Positions 8,697 to 15,761 of a DNA stretch of 46,902 nt are shown one piece after another (positions within the stretch are counted from its first letter, which is position 1; every line of letters starts with the position of its first letter). The position numbers and the translations under genes are program-made. Under the pieces are notes generated by a model. It searched no databases and was not told the DNA's origin. It saw nothing but the letters and a program-made list of their open reading frames with translations. The DNA is taken from the NCBI RefSeq assembly GCF_022179285.1, contig NZ_BPQO01000040.1, forward strand, positions 1-46,902. The letters run 5' to 3'. This DNA is from Methylobacterium hispanicum (GTDB lineage: Bacteria; Pseudomonadota; Alphaproteobacteria; Rhizobiales; Beijerinckiaceae).

Positions 8697-9536
8697 ATGT
8701 GCCGCTGGATCGCCTATCGGGGACGCACGATCCCGCTGGAGCGCTACGTCACCGAGCCGGGCCACTCGCTCGTCGCGCAGAGCATCCAGGCGCTCGAATC
8801 GACCGCCAGCACCAACGGCGACGGGTTCGGGCTGGGCTGGTACGGCGACCATCCCGAGCCCGGCCTCTACCGCGAGGTCCAGCCCGCGTGGTCGGACGAG
8901 AACCTGCGCTACCTCTGCCGGCACCTGCGCTCGCACCTGTTCTTCGCCCATGTGCGGGCGGCCACCGGCACGCCGATCACCCGGCCGAACTGCCACCCCT
9001 TCGCCTGCGGCACGTGGCTGTTCATGCACAACGGCTATATCGGCGACTGGACGCGCCTGCGCCGCCCGATCGAGGCGCTGATCCCCGACCCGCTCTATCC
9101 GTCTCGCGGCGGCACGACCGATTCCGAGGCGGTGTTCCTGGCGATCGCGGGCGCCGGGCTCGTCGGCCCGGGTGCCGGCCGCGACCCGATCGAGGCGACG
9201 GCGGCGACGCTCGCCGCCCTCACGGATCTCGTCGGCGGCCCGGCGGGCGGCCACCCGTTCCGCTTCACCGCGGCGCTCGCGGACGGGCGCGACCTCTACG
9301 CCTTCCGCTACGCGGTCAACGACGCGGCCAACAGCCTGTACTACCGCGAGTCCGAGGACGGCGTGCTGGTGGTCTCCGAGCCCCTCGACCGCGAGCACCG
9401 GAACTGGATCGCGGTGCCCGACAACAGCGTGGTGGTGGCCCGCCACGACCGGCCGGCGGAGGTCGTCTCGCTGAGGGCGTACGGGCTGGCTCCCAGCGCG
9501 CCGCTGCCGCGGATGCAGGTGCGGATGAGCGCGTGA
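8697..9536 (+). CDS. class II glutamine amidotransferase, EgtC/YafJ-like
   Basis: Single-domain Ntn-hydrolase of 279 residues. The start at 8697 is fixed by the catalytic N-terminal cysteine (MCRWIAYRG) and by GGGAGTGGGG upstream, although the frame is open to 8646. Visible active-site segments are HVRAATGTPITRPNCHPF (about 84-101), FMHNGYIGDW and GGTTDSEAVF. It resembles YafJ/EgtC-like gamma-glutamyl amidohydrolases. It follows the NAGGN-type amidotransferase by 104 bases on the same strand, suggesting co-transcription, but it has no synthetase domain. Its substrate is unknown; a gamma-glutamyl compound is likely from the family. No ergothioneine synthesis genes are nearby. Confidence 0.85.
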   Translation: MCRWIAYRGRTIPLERYVTEPGHSLVAQSIQALESTASTNGDGFGLGWYGDHPEPGLYREVQPAWSDENLRYLCRHLRSHLFFAHVRAATGTPITRPNCHPFACGTWLFMHNGYIGDWTRLRRPIEALIPDPLYPSRGGTTDSEAVFLAIAGAGLVGPGAGRDPIEATAATLAALTDLVGGPAGGHPFRFTAALADGRDLYAFRYAVNDAANSLYYRESEDGVLVVSEPLDREHRNWIAVPDNSVVVARHDRPAEVVSLRAYGLAPSAPLPRMQVRMSA

Positions 9537-9566
9537 GGCGGGGCCGTTCGGCCACCTTCCGCGCGT

Positions 9567-9600
9567 GCTCTCCCTCCCCCGCAGAGGGGGGAGGGAGAGC
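9567..9600. repeat. C/G-rich palindromic repeat (CTCCCTCCCCC type)
   Basis: The longest perfect copy in the window: 14-base arms GCTCTCCCTCCCCC (9567-9580) and its exact complement (9587-9600) around loop GCAGAG. It lies between the convergent amidohydrolase and AraC-regulator genes and may terminate both. Confidence 0.85.
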
Positions 9601-9626
9601 GCGTCCCGCCAACCGGCCCCTTCCCC

Positions 9627-10595
9627 TCAGGCCGTAACCAGACCCGCTCGGTAGCGCGCGGGGCTGGTCCCGAGCCGCGTCCGGAAATGATGCCGCAGCG
9701 TCGCCGCGCTGCCGAAGCCGCAGGCGGCGGCGATGTCGTCGATCGGCCGGGCACCGGTCTCCAAGAGAGCGCGGGCGCTCGCCAGACGCTCCGCCAGAAG
9801 CCACGCGGCCGGGGTCGTGCCGGTCGTGGCGCGGAAGCGGCGCAGGAAGGTGCGCGGGCTCATCCCAGCCTCGGCCGCGAGCGTGGCCAGGGTGTGCGGC
9901 CGGTCGAGCCGGGTCCGGACCCGGTCGAGCAGCGGCGAGAGCCGGGCGCCCTCCCGCGCGGTCGGCACCGGCCGCTCGACGCGCTGCCTCTGGCTCCCCT
10001 CGCGATGGGGCGGCACCACGAGCCGGCGCGCGACGAGGTTGGCGGCCTCCGGCCCGAAATCCCGCCGCACGAGGTGCAGGCAGAGGTCGATCCCCGCCGC
10101 GCTGCCCGCCGCCGTGAGGACCGTGCCCTCGTCCACGTAGAGCACGTCCGGCACCAGCACGGCGTCGGGGGCTGCCCGCGCCAGCGCGTCGAGGTAGCGC
10201 CAGTGCGTGGTGGCGCGCCGGCCCGCGAGGAGGCCCGCCGCGGCGAGCACGAAGGCGCCCGAGCACAGGGAGATCACCCGGGCGCCCCGCGCGGCGGCCG
10301 CCCGCAGCGCCGCGCACAGGGGCTCCGGCACGGGTGCGGCGGCCCCGCACCAGCCCGGTACCACCACGGTGCCGGCCTCGGCCAGGAGGTCGAGACCGCC
10401 ATCGACCGCGATCCGGATGCCGCCGGTCGCCCGCAGGGGGCCGGGCTCGATGCCCGCAACCGCGAAGCGGTACCAGTCCGGCCCCATCTCGGGCCGTTCC
10501 AGCCCGAAGACCTCGACCGCGATGCCGAACTCGAAGATGCAGAGCCCGTCATACGCGAGGGCGACGACGAGCCGGTCGGGACAAGCGTTTGGCAT
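9627..10595 (-). CDS. ftrA: AraC-family regulator with DJ-1/PfpI domain, FtrA-type
   Basis: Transcription factor of 322 residues. Residues 1-190 form a DJ-1/PfpI-like amidotransferase fold with the nucleophile-elbow cysteine C111 in ISLCSGAFVLAAAGLL. Residues about 220-320 carry two AraC helix-turn-helix motifs (TLATLAAEAGMSPRTFLRRF and IDDIAAACGFGSAATLRHHF). The architecture is that of the GlxA/FtrA group. FtrA-type regulators are often found beside a rhodanese gene, as here: the divergent gene at 10684 is a rhodanese 88 bases away, and is the probable target. The effector is unknown. Confidence 0.88.
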   Translation of the reverse strand: MPNACPDRLVVALAYDGLCIFEFGIAVEVFGLERPEMGPDWYRFAVAGIEPGPLRATGGIRIAVDGGLDLLAEAGTVVVPGWCGAAAPVPEPLCAALRAAAARGARVISLCSGAFVLAAAGLLAGRRATTHWRYLDALARAAPDAVLVPDVLYVDEGTVLTAAGSAAGIDLCLHLVRRDFGPEAANLVARRLVVPPHREGSQRQRVERPVPTAREGARLSPLLDRVRTRLDRPHTLATLAAEAGMSPRTFLRRFRATTGTTPAAWLLAERLASARALLETGARPIDDIAAACGFGSAATLRHHFRTRLGTSPARYRAGLVTA

Positions 10596-10683
10596 GATCT
10601 TGACGCGGATCGGCGGGAGCGGCGCTCACGCCCCCTCATCCCACGCCGCATCCTGGCCCTGCAACCGGCACAGGAGACACGCC

Positions 10684-11097
10684 GTGGGAAGCCAGACCGC
10701 AAGCCGCGTCACCGAGACCTCGCCCGCCCCCGCCATCGAGGCCGAGGCGCATTTCGCCCGCCGCCTCGCGCTGGAGACCGACTGCGACGACGTCCACGCC
10801 GCCCTCGCAGGAGGAGCGCCCGATTTCGTGCTCCTCGACGCCCGCGGCCCGGCCGCCTTCGCGCGGGGCCACGTTCCGGGCGCGCTGAACCTGCCGCACC
10901 GGGCGATCACGCCCGAGCGGATGGCGGCCTGGGCGGCCGACACCCTGTTCGTCGTCTACTGCGCCGGCCCGCACTGCAACGGGGCCGACAAGGCCGCCCT
11001 GCGGCTCGCCCGCTGCGGGCGTCCGGTCAAGCTGATGATCGGCGGCCTCACCGGCTGGCAGGACGAAGGATTCGCCCTCGCGACCGGGCCGGGCTGA
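10684..11097 (+). CDS. rhodanese-domain sulfurtransferase
   Basis: Small cytoplasmic protein of 137 residues with one rhodanese domain (about 30-133). The catalytic loop is CAGPHCNGADKA, with C93 as the expected persulfide-carrying cysteine and a second cysteine at 98. VLLDARGPAAFARGHVPGALNLP is the classical rhodanese N-terminal signature. The GTG at 10684 is chosen because AGGAGA lies 7 bases upstream; the longer open frame crosses the divergent ftrA gene. It is probably controlled by FtrA. Its role is likely sulfur transfer or redox/detoxification chemistry; the donor and acceptor are not evident. Confidence 0.88.
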   Translation: MGSQTASRVTETSPAPAIEAEAHFARRLALETDCDDVHAALAGGAPDFVLLDARGPAAFARGHVPGALNLPHRAITPERMAAWAADTLFVVYCAGPHCNGADKAALRLARCGRPVKLMIGGLTGWQDEGFALATGPG

Positions 11098-11110
11098 GCG
11101 GATCGCCGCC

Positions 11111-11329
11111 TCACGACACCGCGATGCGCCGGAGCGGCCGGCCCCGCGCGTCGCGGATCACGATCTCCCAGGGCCCATGGGCCCCCGTGAGGCGGCCGGC
11201 CATGCGGATCTCGCGGAGCACGTCCTGGGCGTGGGCCGTGGCCGCGTCGAGGTCGGAGGTCTCCAGTCCGCCCTCGTCCGGGACGGTCTCGTCCCCGTCG
11301 ATCAGGTCGAGGTAGAAGCGGGGCGCCAC
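11111..11329 (-). CDS. DUF6894 family small protein
   Basis: Protein of 72 residues, from a GTG at 11329. The pattern of aromatic N-terminus (PRFYLDLIDG), DEGGLETSDLDAATAHAQ helix and final strand WEIVIRDARGRPLRRIAVS matches DUF6894, a fold of about 70-80 residues found in many copies in Methylobacterium and Bradyrhizobium. Function unknown. No strong Shine-Dalgarno sequence is visible. It converges on the rhodanese gene with a 13-base gap. Another family member is at 46431. Confidence 0.8.
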   Translation of the reverse strand: MAPRFYLDLIDGDETVPDEGGLETSDLDAATAHAQDVLREIRMAGRLTGAHGPWEIVIRDARGRPLRRIAVS

Positions 11330-11405
11330 GGTTCGCGGATCCGGCCTGCCGTCAGGTCCCGGGGAGGATAGGCGGACGCGAGGGCCCGGACAAAGCCCGT
11401 GGGGC

Positions 11406-11618
11406 TCAAGCCCCCTCGCGGCGGGTCCGCAGGCGGTCCGCCGGAGTGTCCGGAGGCTCCTGTCGGTGAGATTCTCGGAGATGCGAATCCTGATGATGCG
11501 ACGGCCATGCGCTCGGCGGACGGGCAGGCCGGGGTGCGGCGGGACCGGTGCGACTCTCGGGCTGGACGCCCAGGCTGATCGAGACCAGCCGACCGGTACG
11601 CGGGTCGAGGACCACCAT
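11406..11618 (-). CDS. hypothetical small protein
   Basis: Possible 70-residue protein. The ATG at 11618 is preceded by a perfect AAGGAGG with 5-base spacing, much better than the upstream in-frame ATG at 11708. The N-terminus MVVLDPRTGRLVSISLG looks like a beta-hairpin; the rest is rich in proline, arginine and serine and probably disordered. I recognise no family. The strong ribosome site is the main evidence. Confidence 0.45.
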   Translation of the reverse strand: MVVLDPRTGRLVSISLGVQPESRTGPAAPRPARPPSAWPSHHQDSHLRESHRQEPPDTPADRLRTRREGA

Positions 11619-11747
11619 CGCGGCCTCCTTACTCGTTACCCCCGCGATCAAGACATACGTGGAATCTGGCCAAAACTTGGCTGCCCCCTCAAAACCCCCG
11701 CATTTCACAGCGCTCGACTGGGAAACAGCGGTCTGCGACCGACTCCG

Positions 11748-11933
11748 TCAATGGCGGTCGGCGCCCCGGGCGCGCTCGCGCTCCTGCCGCCGAAGGGCCA
11801 GGATCAGATCGACATGCGTGGCCGGCAGGGGCTCGGCGGCGACCGCGCTGTAGCGGGTGCGGAAGCTCGCGGCGAAGCCGGCGCAGGCACCCTGGCGGCG
11901 GGCTTCCTCGAGCGGCTGGGCAGTCCGGGGCAT
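11748..11933 (-). CDS. hypothetical small protein with CtrA/LexA-like upstream sites
   Basis: Protein of 61 residues from the ATG at 11933, preceded by GGAGAGGGA with 6-base spacing. It is charged and probably helical (EEARRQGACAGFAASFRTRY, then HVDLILALRRQERERA). No family is recognised and there is no membrane segment. The interest is upstream: a perfect TTAA-N7-TTAA box 45 bases before the start and a GTTC-N7-GTTC box just beyond it, which point to cell-cycle and possibly SOS control. The opposite-strand frame over this region is probably spurious. Confidence 0.55.
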   Translation of the reverse strand: MPRTAQPLEEARRQGACAGFAASFRTRYSAVAAEPLPATHVDLILALRRQERERARGADRH

Positions 11934-11977
11934 CGATGTTCCCTCTCCGTTCTGAGGGCACCATCGCGCTCCGATGG

Positions 11978-11992
11978 TTAACGACGGGTTAA
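11978..11992 (-). promoter_or_regulatory. CtrA-like binding site
   Basis: Exact TTAA-N7-TTAA. On the minus strand the second half-site reads TTAACCAT, the preferred extended CtrA half-site. It is 45 bases upstream of the small gene starting at 11933. CtrA is the cell-cycle master regulator of alphaproteobacteria. Confidence 0.6.
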
Positions 11993-11994
11993 AT

Positions 11995-12009
11995 GTTCCG
12001 CTTGAGTTC
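11995..12009 (+). promoter_or_regulatory. LexA-like SOS box
   Basis: Exact GTTC-N7-GTTC, the alphaproteobacterial LexA consensus, two bases from the CtrA-like box. The two regulators, if both bind, would be on adjoining helical turns. A chance match is possible, but the intergenic position favours function. Confidence 0.45.
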
Positions 12010-12185
12010 GCGTTATCAACCTTGGCCGTTCCGCGGCCGGCCCCGCGTTCTTCCGATGGCCTGTTCGTTGCCGAAGGGCCACACCGCGGACGAATGACGC
12101 CGTCCGCCCGCGATCAGCCACACTGCGCCCACACTGACCTGTAAAAGGGCGGAGCAGATCGCAGCAGAGTTCAAGAGGTCCGGCG

Positions 12186-12464
12186 ATGAGCAAGCGTGAA
12201 CAAGCCTCGACGGCGCCGGTGGTCCCGTTCCCGGCCCAGCTCGCGACTGTCGAGGCGGACGAGAACATCGCCTCGATGATCGACGTGCTCCAGGAACAGC
12301 TGAAGCTCGCCCGCGAGGGCAAGCTGCGCTCGGTCGCCGTCGTGTCGGTCTCCTCGGACGGGCAGGCGGTCGGAACGCAGTGGTCCTGCCAGCGCAGCGA
12401 CATCACCGGCCTGATCGGCAAGCTGACCGTGCTGACGCACGACCTGATGGCGTCGCGCAAGTAG
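12186..12464 (+). CDS. conserved hypothetical small protein
   Basis: Protein of 92 residues, starting MSKREQ after AAGAGGT. A disordered N-terminus is followed by a predicted helix (NIASMIDVLQEQLKLAREGKL), two strands (RSVAVVSVSSDG, GTQWSCQ) and a C-terminal helix (ITGLIGKLTVLTHDLMA). The KLRSVAVV...GTQWS layout resembles small uncharacterised proteins of Rhizobiales. Function unknown. The 252-base gap upstream holds the CtrA-like and LexA-like boxes, which are 177 bases or more away and point more clearly at the opposite gene. Confidence 0.75.
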   Translation: MSKREQASTAPVVPFPAQLATVEADENIASMIDVLQEQLKLAREGKLRSVAVVSVSSDGQAVGTQWSCQRSDITGLIGKLTVLTHDLMASRK

Positions 12465-12488
12465 GGCCCGCGCTCCTTCGCCCGACGC

Positions 12489-12926
12489 TCAGCGCCGGAC
12501 GAGCAGCAAGACCACCACGATCACCAGCACGGTGAGCGCACCGGCCGCGAGCACGGCGCGGGTCGCCGTCACCCCGCCGCCGGCCGGCCCGGGGCCGGAT
12601 CTCGCCGCCGCCGCGGGGGCGGAGGCGGGCGCAGCCGCGGCCCGCGCCGTCGGGGCAGACGCCACCGCGACGGCCGGGGCCGTTGGGAGCGGCGGCAGCT
12701 CGGCGACGGGCCGGACCGGGTGGGGGCGCCCGGCGGCCTCCAGCGGCCCCTCGAACTCCACCTCGACGCCCGCCTCCTCCAGTTCCAGCACCACGAGCGC
12801 GATGTCCTCGGCCGTCATGGTCGCGGTGGGCAGGTGCGCGCGCAGTTCCTCCGACGAGATCCGCCCCGTCGCCCGTCCGAGGGCGATCAGGCGATCGAGG
12901 ATCCGGCGTTCGATGGCCGCGCTCAT
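12489..12926 (-). CDS. sigma-70 region 1.1-like domain with C-terminal membrane anchor
   Basis: Protein of 145 residues. Residues 5-55 resemble region 1.1 of primary sigma factors (a helix, ISSEELRAHLPTATMTAEDIA, then ALVVLELEEAGVEVE). Residues 60-120 are a disordered Ala/Pro linker, and residues about 122-143 form one strongly hydrophobic membrane helix ending LLLVRR. No sigma regions 2-4 are present, so it is not a sigma factor. AAGGAGG lies 7 bases before the ATG. Orientation is probably domain in the cytoplasm, tail in the inner membrane. It could bind RNA polymerase or DNA near the membrane, or simply reuse the fold; function unknown. Confidence 0.75.
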   Translation of the reverse strand: MSAAIERRILDRLIALGRATGRISSEELRAHLPTATMTAEDIALVVLELEEAGVEVEFEGPLEAAGRPHPVRPVAELPPLPTAPAVAVASAPTARAAAAPASAPAAAARSGPGPAGGGVTATRAVLAAGALTVLVIVVVLLLVRR

Positions 12927-13024
12927 CTCCGGGCCTCCTTGGGTGCCGGGCGGCCCGGAGGCGGGCCGCCCGGTCGGAGAACCCCCGGCGCGGCGGTTCG
13001 TTCGCTCCTCGCGCGACCCCGGTC

Positions 13025-13660
13025 CTACGCCGCCGCCGGGATGGCGGCCCGCCCCAGCCAGGCCTGCGCCTCGGCGACGTCCGCCTGGGACAGGCCGTGC
13101 CCGGCGGGAAGGCGGCGGTGCTCGACCGCGGCGCCGGCCCGGGCGAGCCGGTCGGCGAGCGCGGCCGCGCTCGCCTCCGGTACAATCGGATCGAGGGCAC
13201 CGGACAGCATCAGCACCGGCCGGCCCGCGAGGTCGGCCCCGGCTTCGGCCTCCCCGAAGGGCAGCATCGGCCGCAGGAGCACCGCGCCCGCGAAAGTCTC
13301 GGGGCGCAGCAGCAGCGTGGCGGCGGCGATGTTGGCCCCGTTCGAGAAGCCGAGCGCGACCGGCGCGCCGATCCCGTAGGCCGTCCGCGCGGCGGCCACG
13401 AAGTCGGCCAGCTCGTGGGCGCGGCGGCGCAGGTCCGCCTCGTCGAAGACGCCCTCGGCGAGGCGCCGGAAGAAGCGCGGCATGCCGTTCTCCAGCACGG
13501 CCCCGCGCGGCGAGAGGAGGGGGGCGCCGGGCGCCACCATCCGGCCGAGCGGCAGCAGGTCGCCCTCGTCGCCGCCGGTGCCGTGCAGGAGGAGGAGCGG
13601 AGCGCGGTCCGGCGCGCCCGGCTCGAAGCGGTGGATCAGGCCGAGATCTCTCGTGGTCAT
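13025..13660 (-). CDS. alpha/beta hydrolase (MhqD/carboxylesterase-like)
   Basis: Cytoplasmic serine hydrolase of 211 residues. The oxyanion segment is LLLHGTGGDEGD (24-34), and the triad appears to be S106 (GFSNGAN), D157 (GALDPIVP) and H188 (AGHGL). The size and sequence fit the phospholipase/carboxylesterase group that includes Bacillus MhqD. The ATG at 13660 follows AAGGAGG. It lies 27 bases downstream of the dioxygenase gene on the same strand, the same pairing as MhqD with MhqO, which respond to quinones. The true substrate is not evident. Confidence 0.85.
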   Translation of the reverse strand: MTTRDLGLIHRFEPGAPDRAPLLLLHGTGGDEGDLLPLGRMVAPGAPLLSPRGAVLENGMPRFFRRLAEGVFDEADLRRRAHELADFVAAARTAYGIGAPVALGFSNGANIAAATLLLRPETFAGAVLLRPMLPFGEAEAGADLAGRPVLMLSGALDPIVPEASAAALADRLARAGAAVEHRRLPAGHGLSQADVAEAQAWLGRAAIPAAA

Positions 13661-13687
13661 GGCGACCTCCTTGGTCTGGCGTTGCGA

Positions 13688-14629
13688 TCAGGCGACCGCG
13701 GGCAGCACCGCCTCGATGGAGGCGCGGTGCGGTTCGAGGTGCGGCGGCAGCTTCAGGGCCTGCCCCAGGCTCTCGGCCGGCTCGTCGACCGCGAAGCCCG
13801 GCGCGTCGGTGGCGATCTCGAACAGCACGCCGCCGGGCTCGCGGAAGTAGACCGAGCGGAAGTAGTTGCGGTCGCGCTGCTCGGTGACGCTAAGCCCGTG
13901 CTCCGACGCGAGCCGCTCGGCCATCGCGGCCTGCTCGGCGTCGTCGGCCGCCCGGAAGGCGACGTGGTGGACCGAGCCGGCCCCCGCCCGTCCGGGCAGG
14001 AACTGGCCGACCGCCCGGAGCGTCACGGCACCGCCGATCTTCGGGCCGCCGTCCTTGGCCCCGCTCTCCAGCCGGATCGCCGAGCCCTCGCGGCCGGTCT
14101 CGCGGAAGCCGAACACACCTTCGAGGATCGCGGCGGTCGGGCCGGCCTCGGCGAGCAGCAGCGTGACGCCGTGGAAGCCCCGGATCGCGTGCTCGGCCGG
14201 GATCCCGTCCGCGAAGGCGGGCTCGTCCTCGGCGCCCGCGACGCCCACGAGGGCCAGCATCATCCCGTCCGGATCGCGGAAGCGCAGCGTCGACTCGCCG
14301 AAGACCTGCACCAGCGCCTCGTGGCGCACGCCCTCGGCGACGAGCCGGTGCGTCCACCAGCCGAGCGAGGCGCGCGGCACCCGGAAGGCGGTCTCCTGCG
14401 TCTCGCCGATCCCGACCCGGCCCGGGCCTGCATGGGCGATGGGGAAGAAGGTCAGGATCGTGCCCGGCGTACCGGATCCGTCGCCGTAATAGAGGTGGTA
14501 GGTGCCCGGATCGTCGAAGTTCACGGTCTTCTTCACGAGCCGCAGGCCGAGGACGCGGGTGTAGAAGTCCACGTTGCGCGCGGCCGGGCCGCTGAGCGCC
14601 GTGACATGGTGGATGCCGTTCTCGGACAT
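13688..14629 (-). CDS. ring-cleaving dioxygenase, VOC family (MhqO-like)
   Basis: Protein of 313 residues made of two vicinal-oxygen-chelate modules: the first begins IHHVTALSGPAARNVDFYTRVLGL, the second carries GSVHHVAFRAADDAEQ. Histidines in both modules and a late glutamate (PGGVLFEIAT) are the expected metal ligands. The family contains the MhqO/MhqA-type dioxygenases for hydroquinone-like compounds. The ATG at 14629 is preferred over the one at 14641 because GGAGA lies 5 bases upstream. It is probably co-transcribed with the hydrolase at 13025 and is divergent from a LysR regulator. Likely role: detoxification of aromatic or quinone electrophiles. Confidence 0.85.
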   Translation of the reverse strand: MSENGIHHVTALSGPAARNVDFYTRVLGLRLVKKTVNFDDPGTYHLYYGDGSGTPGTILTFFPIAHAGPGRVGIGETQETAFRVPRASLGWWTHRLVAEGVRHEALVQVFGESTLRFRDPDGMMLALVGVAGAEDEPAFADGIPAEHAIRGFHGVTLLLAEAGPTAAILEGVFGFRETGREGSAIRLESGAKDGGPKIGGAVTLRAVGQFLPGRAGAGSVHHVAFRAADDAEQAAMAERLASEHGLSVTEQRDRNYFRSVYFREPGGVLFEIATDAPGFAVDEPAESLGQALKLPPHLEPHRASIEAVLPAVA

Positions 14630-14644
14630 GATCGTCTCCATTCC

Positions 14645-14689
14645 GGGCGCGTCGCGCCGTTCTCGCCTGGGCGCGTCGCGCCGTTCTCG
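14645..14689. repeat. tandem 21-base repeat with internal dyad, possible operator
   Basis: Two identical 21-base copies start at 14645 and 14669 (24-base period). Each contains GGCGCG-T-CGCGCC, an odd-centred inverted repeat. They lie directly upstream of the dioxygenase start and could be paired operators, though not of the usual T-N11-A LysR form. Confidence 0.55.
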
Positions 14690-14726
14690 ATGGGGACAAT
14701 CTGAGGCTTGCCGGCCCGCCTATAAA

Positions 14727-14753
14727 TGGAAACACTGGAAAACCATCGTTTCC
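14727..14753. promoter_or_regulatory. inverted repeat near the LysR start, possible operator
   Basis: GGAAAC (14728-14733) and GTTTCC (14748-14753) form a dyad with ATGG/CCAT inside it, in an AT-richer stretch of the divergent LysR/dioxygenase gap. It is a candidate autoregulatory LysR site. Confidence 0.35.
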
Positions 14754-14764
14754 GGATCCAGCCG

Positions 14765-15676
14765 ATGCGCCTTCCCGATTTCGAGGCCTGGGCCGTCTTC
14801 GCCAGGGTGGCGGAGGCGGGCTCGCTGAGCCGCGCCGCCGAGGATCTCGGCCTGTCGAAGGCCACGGTCTCGAAGGCGGTGAGCCGGCTGGAGGCGCGGA
14901 TCGGCGCGCGCCTGTTCAACCGCACCTCGCGCCGGCTGGCGCTCACCGAGGCGGGCCGGGCGGCCCGGGAGGACGCCGCGCGGATCCTCGCGGCCGGCGA
15001 GACGGCGGAGGCGCGGGCGATCGCGGGGGCGGCGGTGCCGCAGGGGCTGGTGCGGCTCGCCGCGCCGATGTCCTTCGGGGTGCTGCACGTGGCGCCCCGG
15101 TTGCCGGACTTCCTGGCCGAGCACCCGCAGGTCTGCGTCGATCTCCACCTCTCCGACCAGCAGGTCGATCTGGTCGGCGGGGGCTTCGACATCGGCCTGC
15201 GCATCGCGGCGCTGCCCGATTCCTCGCTGCGTGCCCGTCGGCTCTGCCCGGTCCACCGCTCGCTCGTGGCGGCGCCGGCCTATCTCGAGAGCCGCGGCCG
15301 GCCGGAGCATCCGGACGACCTCGTCCGGCACGCCTGCCTCGGCTACGCCTACCTGCCGAGCCCGGACCGCTGGCGCTTCCGCGATGCGGCCGGCGCGGAG
15401 GTGAGCGTGGTGCCCGCCGGCCAGCTGCGCGCGAACAACGCCGACGCGCTGACCCCCGCGCTCCGGGCCGGTCTCGGCCTCGCGGTCCAGCCGGACTTCA
15501 TGATCTGGGAGGATCTGCGCAGCGGACGCCTCGAGCGGGTCCTGCCCGGCTGGGCTCCGCCCCCGATCGCGCTCCACCTCGTCACCCCGCCGGGCGATCC
15601 GCGCCCGGCTCGCGTCACGGCGCTGATGGGCTTCCTGCAGCGGGTGCTCGCCGCGGCGCCCTGGGCGCGGGAGTGA
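14765..15676 (+). CDS. LysR-family transcriptional regulator
   Basis: Regulator of 303 residues, typical for the family. Residues 1-60 are the winged helix-turn-helix (FARVAEAGSLSRAAEDLGLSKATVSKAVSRLEARIG). Residues about 90-300 are the periplasmic-binding-protein-like effector domain. An ATG at 14726 is also in frame, but the family start is usually MxLPDFEAW, so 14765 is chosen. It is divergent from the dioxygenase/hydrolase pair, which it probably regulates. The inducer is unknown; an aromatic or quinone compound is plausible from context. Confidence 0.9.
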   Translation: MRLPDFEAWAVFARVAEAGSLSRAAEDLGLSKATVSKAVSRLEARIGARLFNRTSRRLALTEAGRAAREDAARILAAGETAEARAIAGAAVPQGLVRLAAPMSFGVLHVAPRLPDFLAEHPQVCVDLHLSDQQVDLVGGGFDIGLRIAALPDSSLRARRLCPVHRSLVAAPAYLESRGRPEHPDDLVRHACLGYAYLPSPDRWRFRDAAGAEVSVVPAGQLRANNADALTPALRAGLGLAVQPDFMIWEDLRSGRLERVLPGWAPPPIALHLVTPPGDPRPARVTALMGFLQRVLAAAPWARE

Positions 15677-15709
15677 GGCGGGATCCGGGCAAACGATTGG
15701 GTAGCCGAT

Positions 15710-15745
15710 GCATCCCCTCTCCCCGCAAGCGGGGCGAGGGGATGC
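15710..15745. terminator. strong hairpin between convergent genes
   Basis: Arms GCATCCCCTC (15710-15719) and GAGGGGATGC (15736-15745), continuing inward as CCCCGC/GCGGGG. It separates convergent lysR and the ABC gene and probably serves as a bidirectional terminator. No T tract is present, and it may equally be another palindromic repeat. Confidence 0.5.
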
Positions 15746-15761
15746 GCGGTAGCCGAGCCGC

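Noticed and set aside
11466..11981. 171-codon plus-strand frame opposite two small genes
   Set aside because: No ribosome site, arginine-rich shadow composition; the opposite strand has two starts with strong Shine-Dalgarno sequences.
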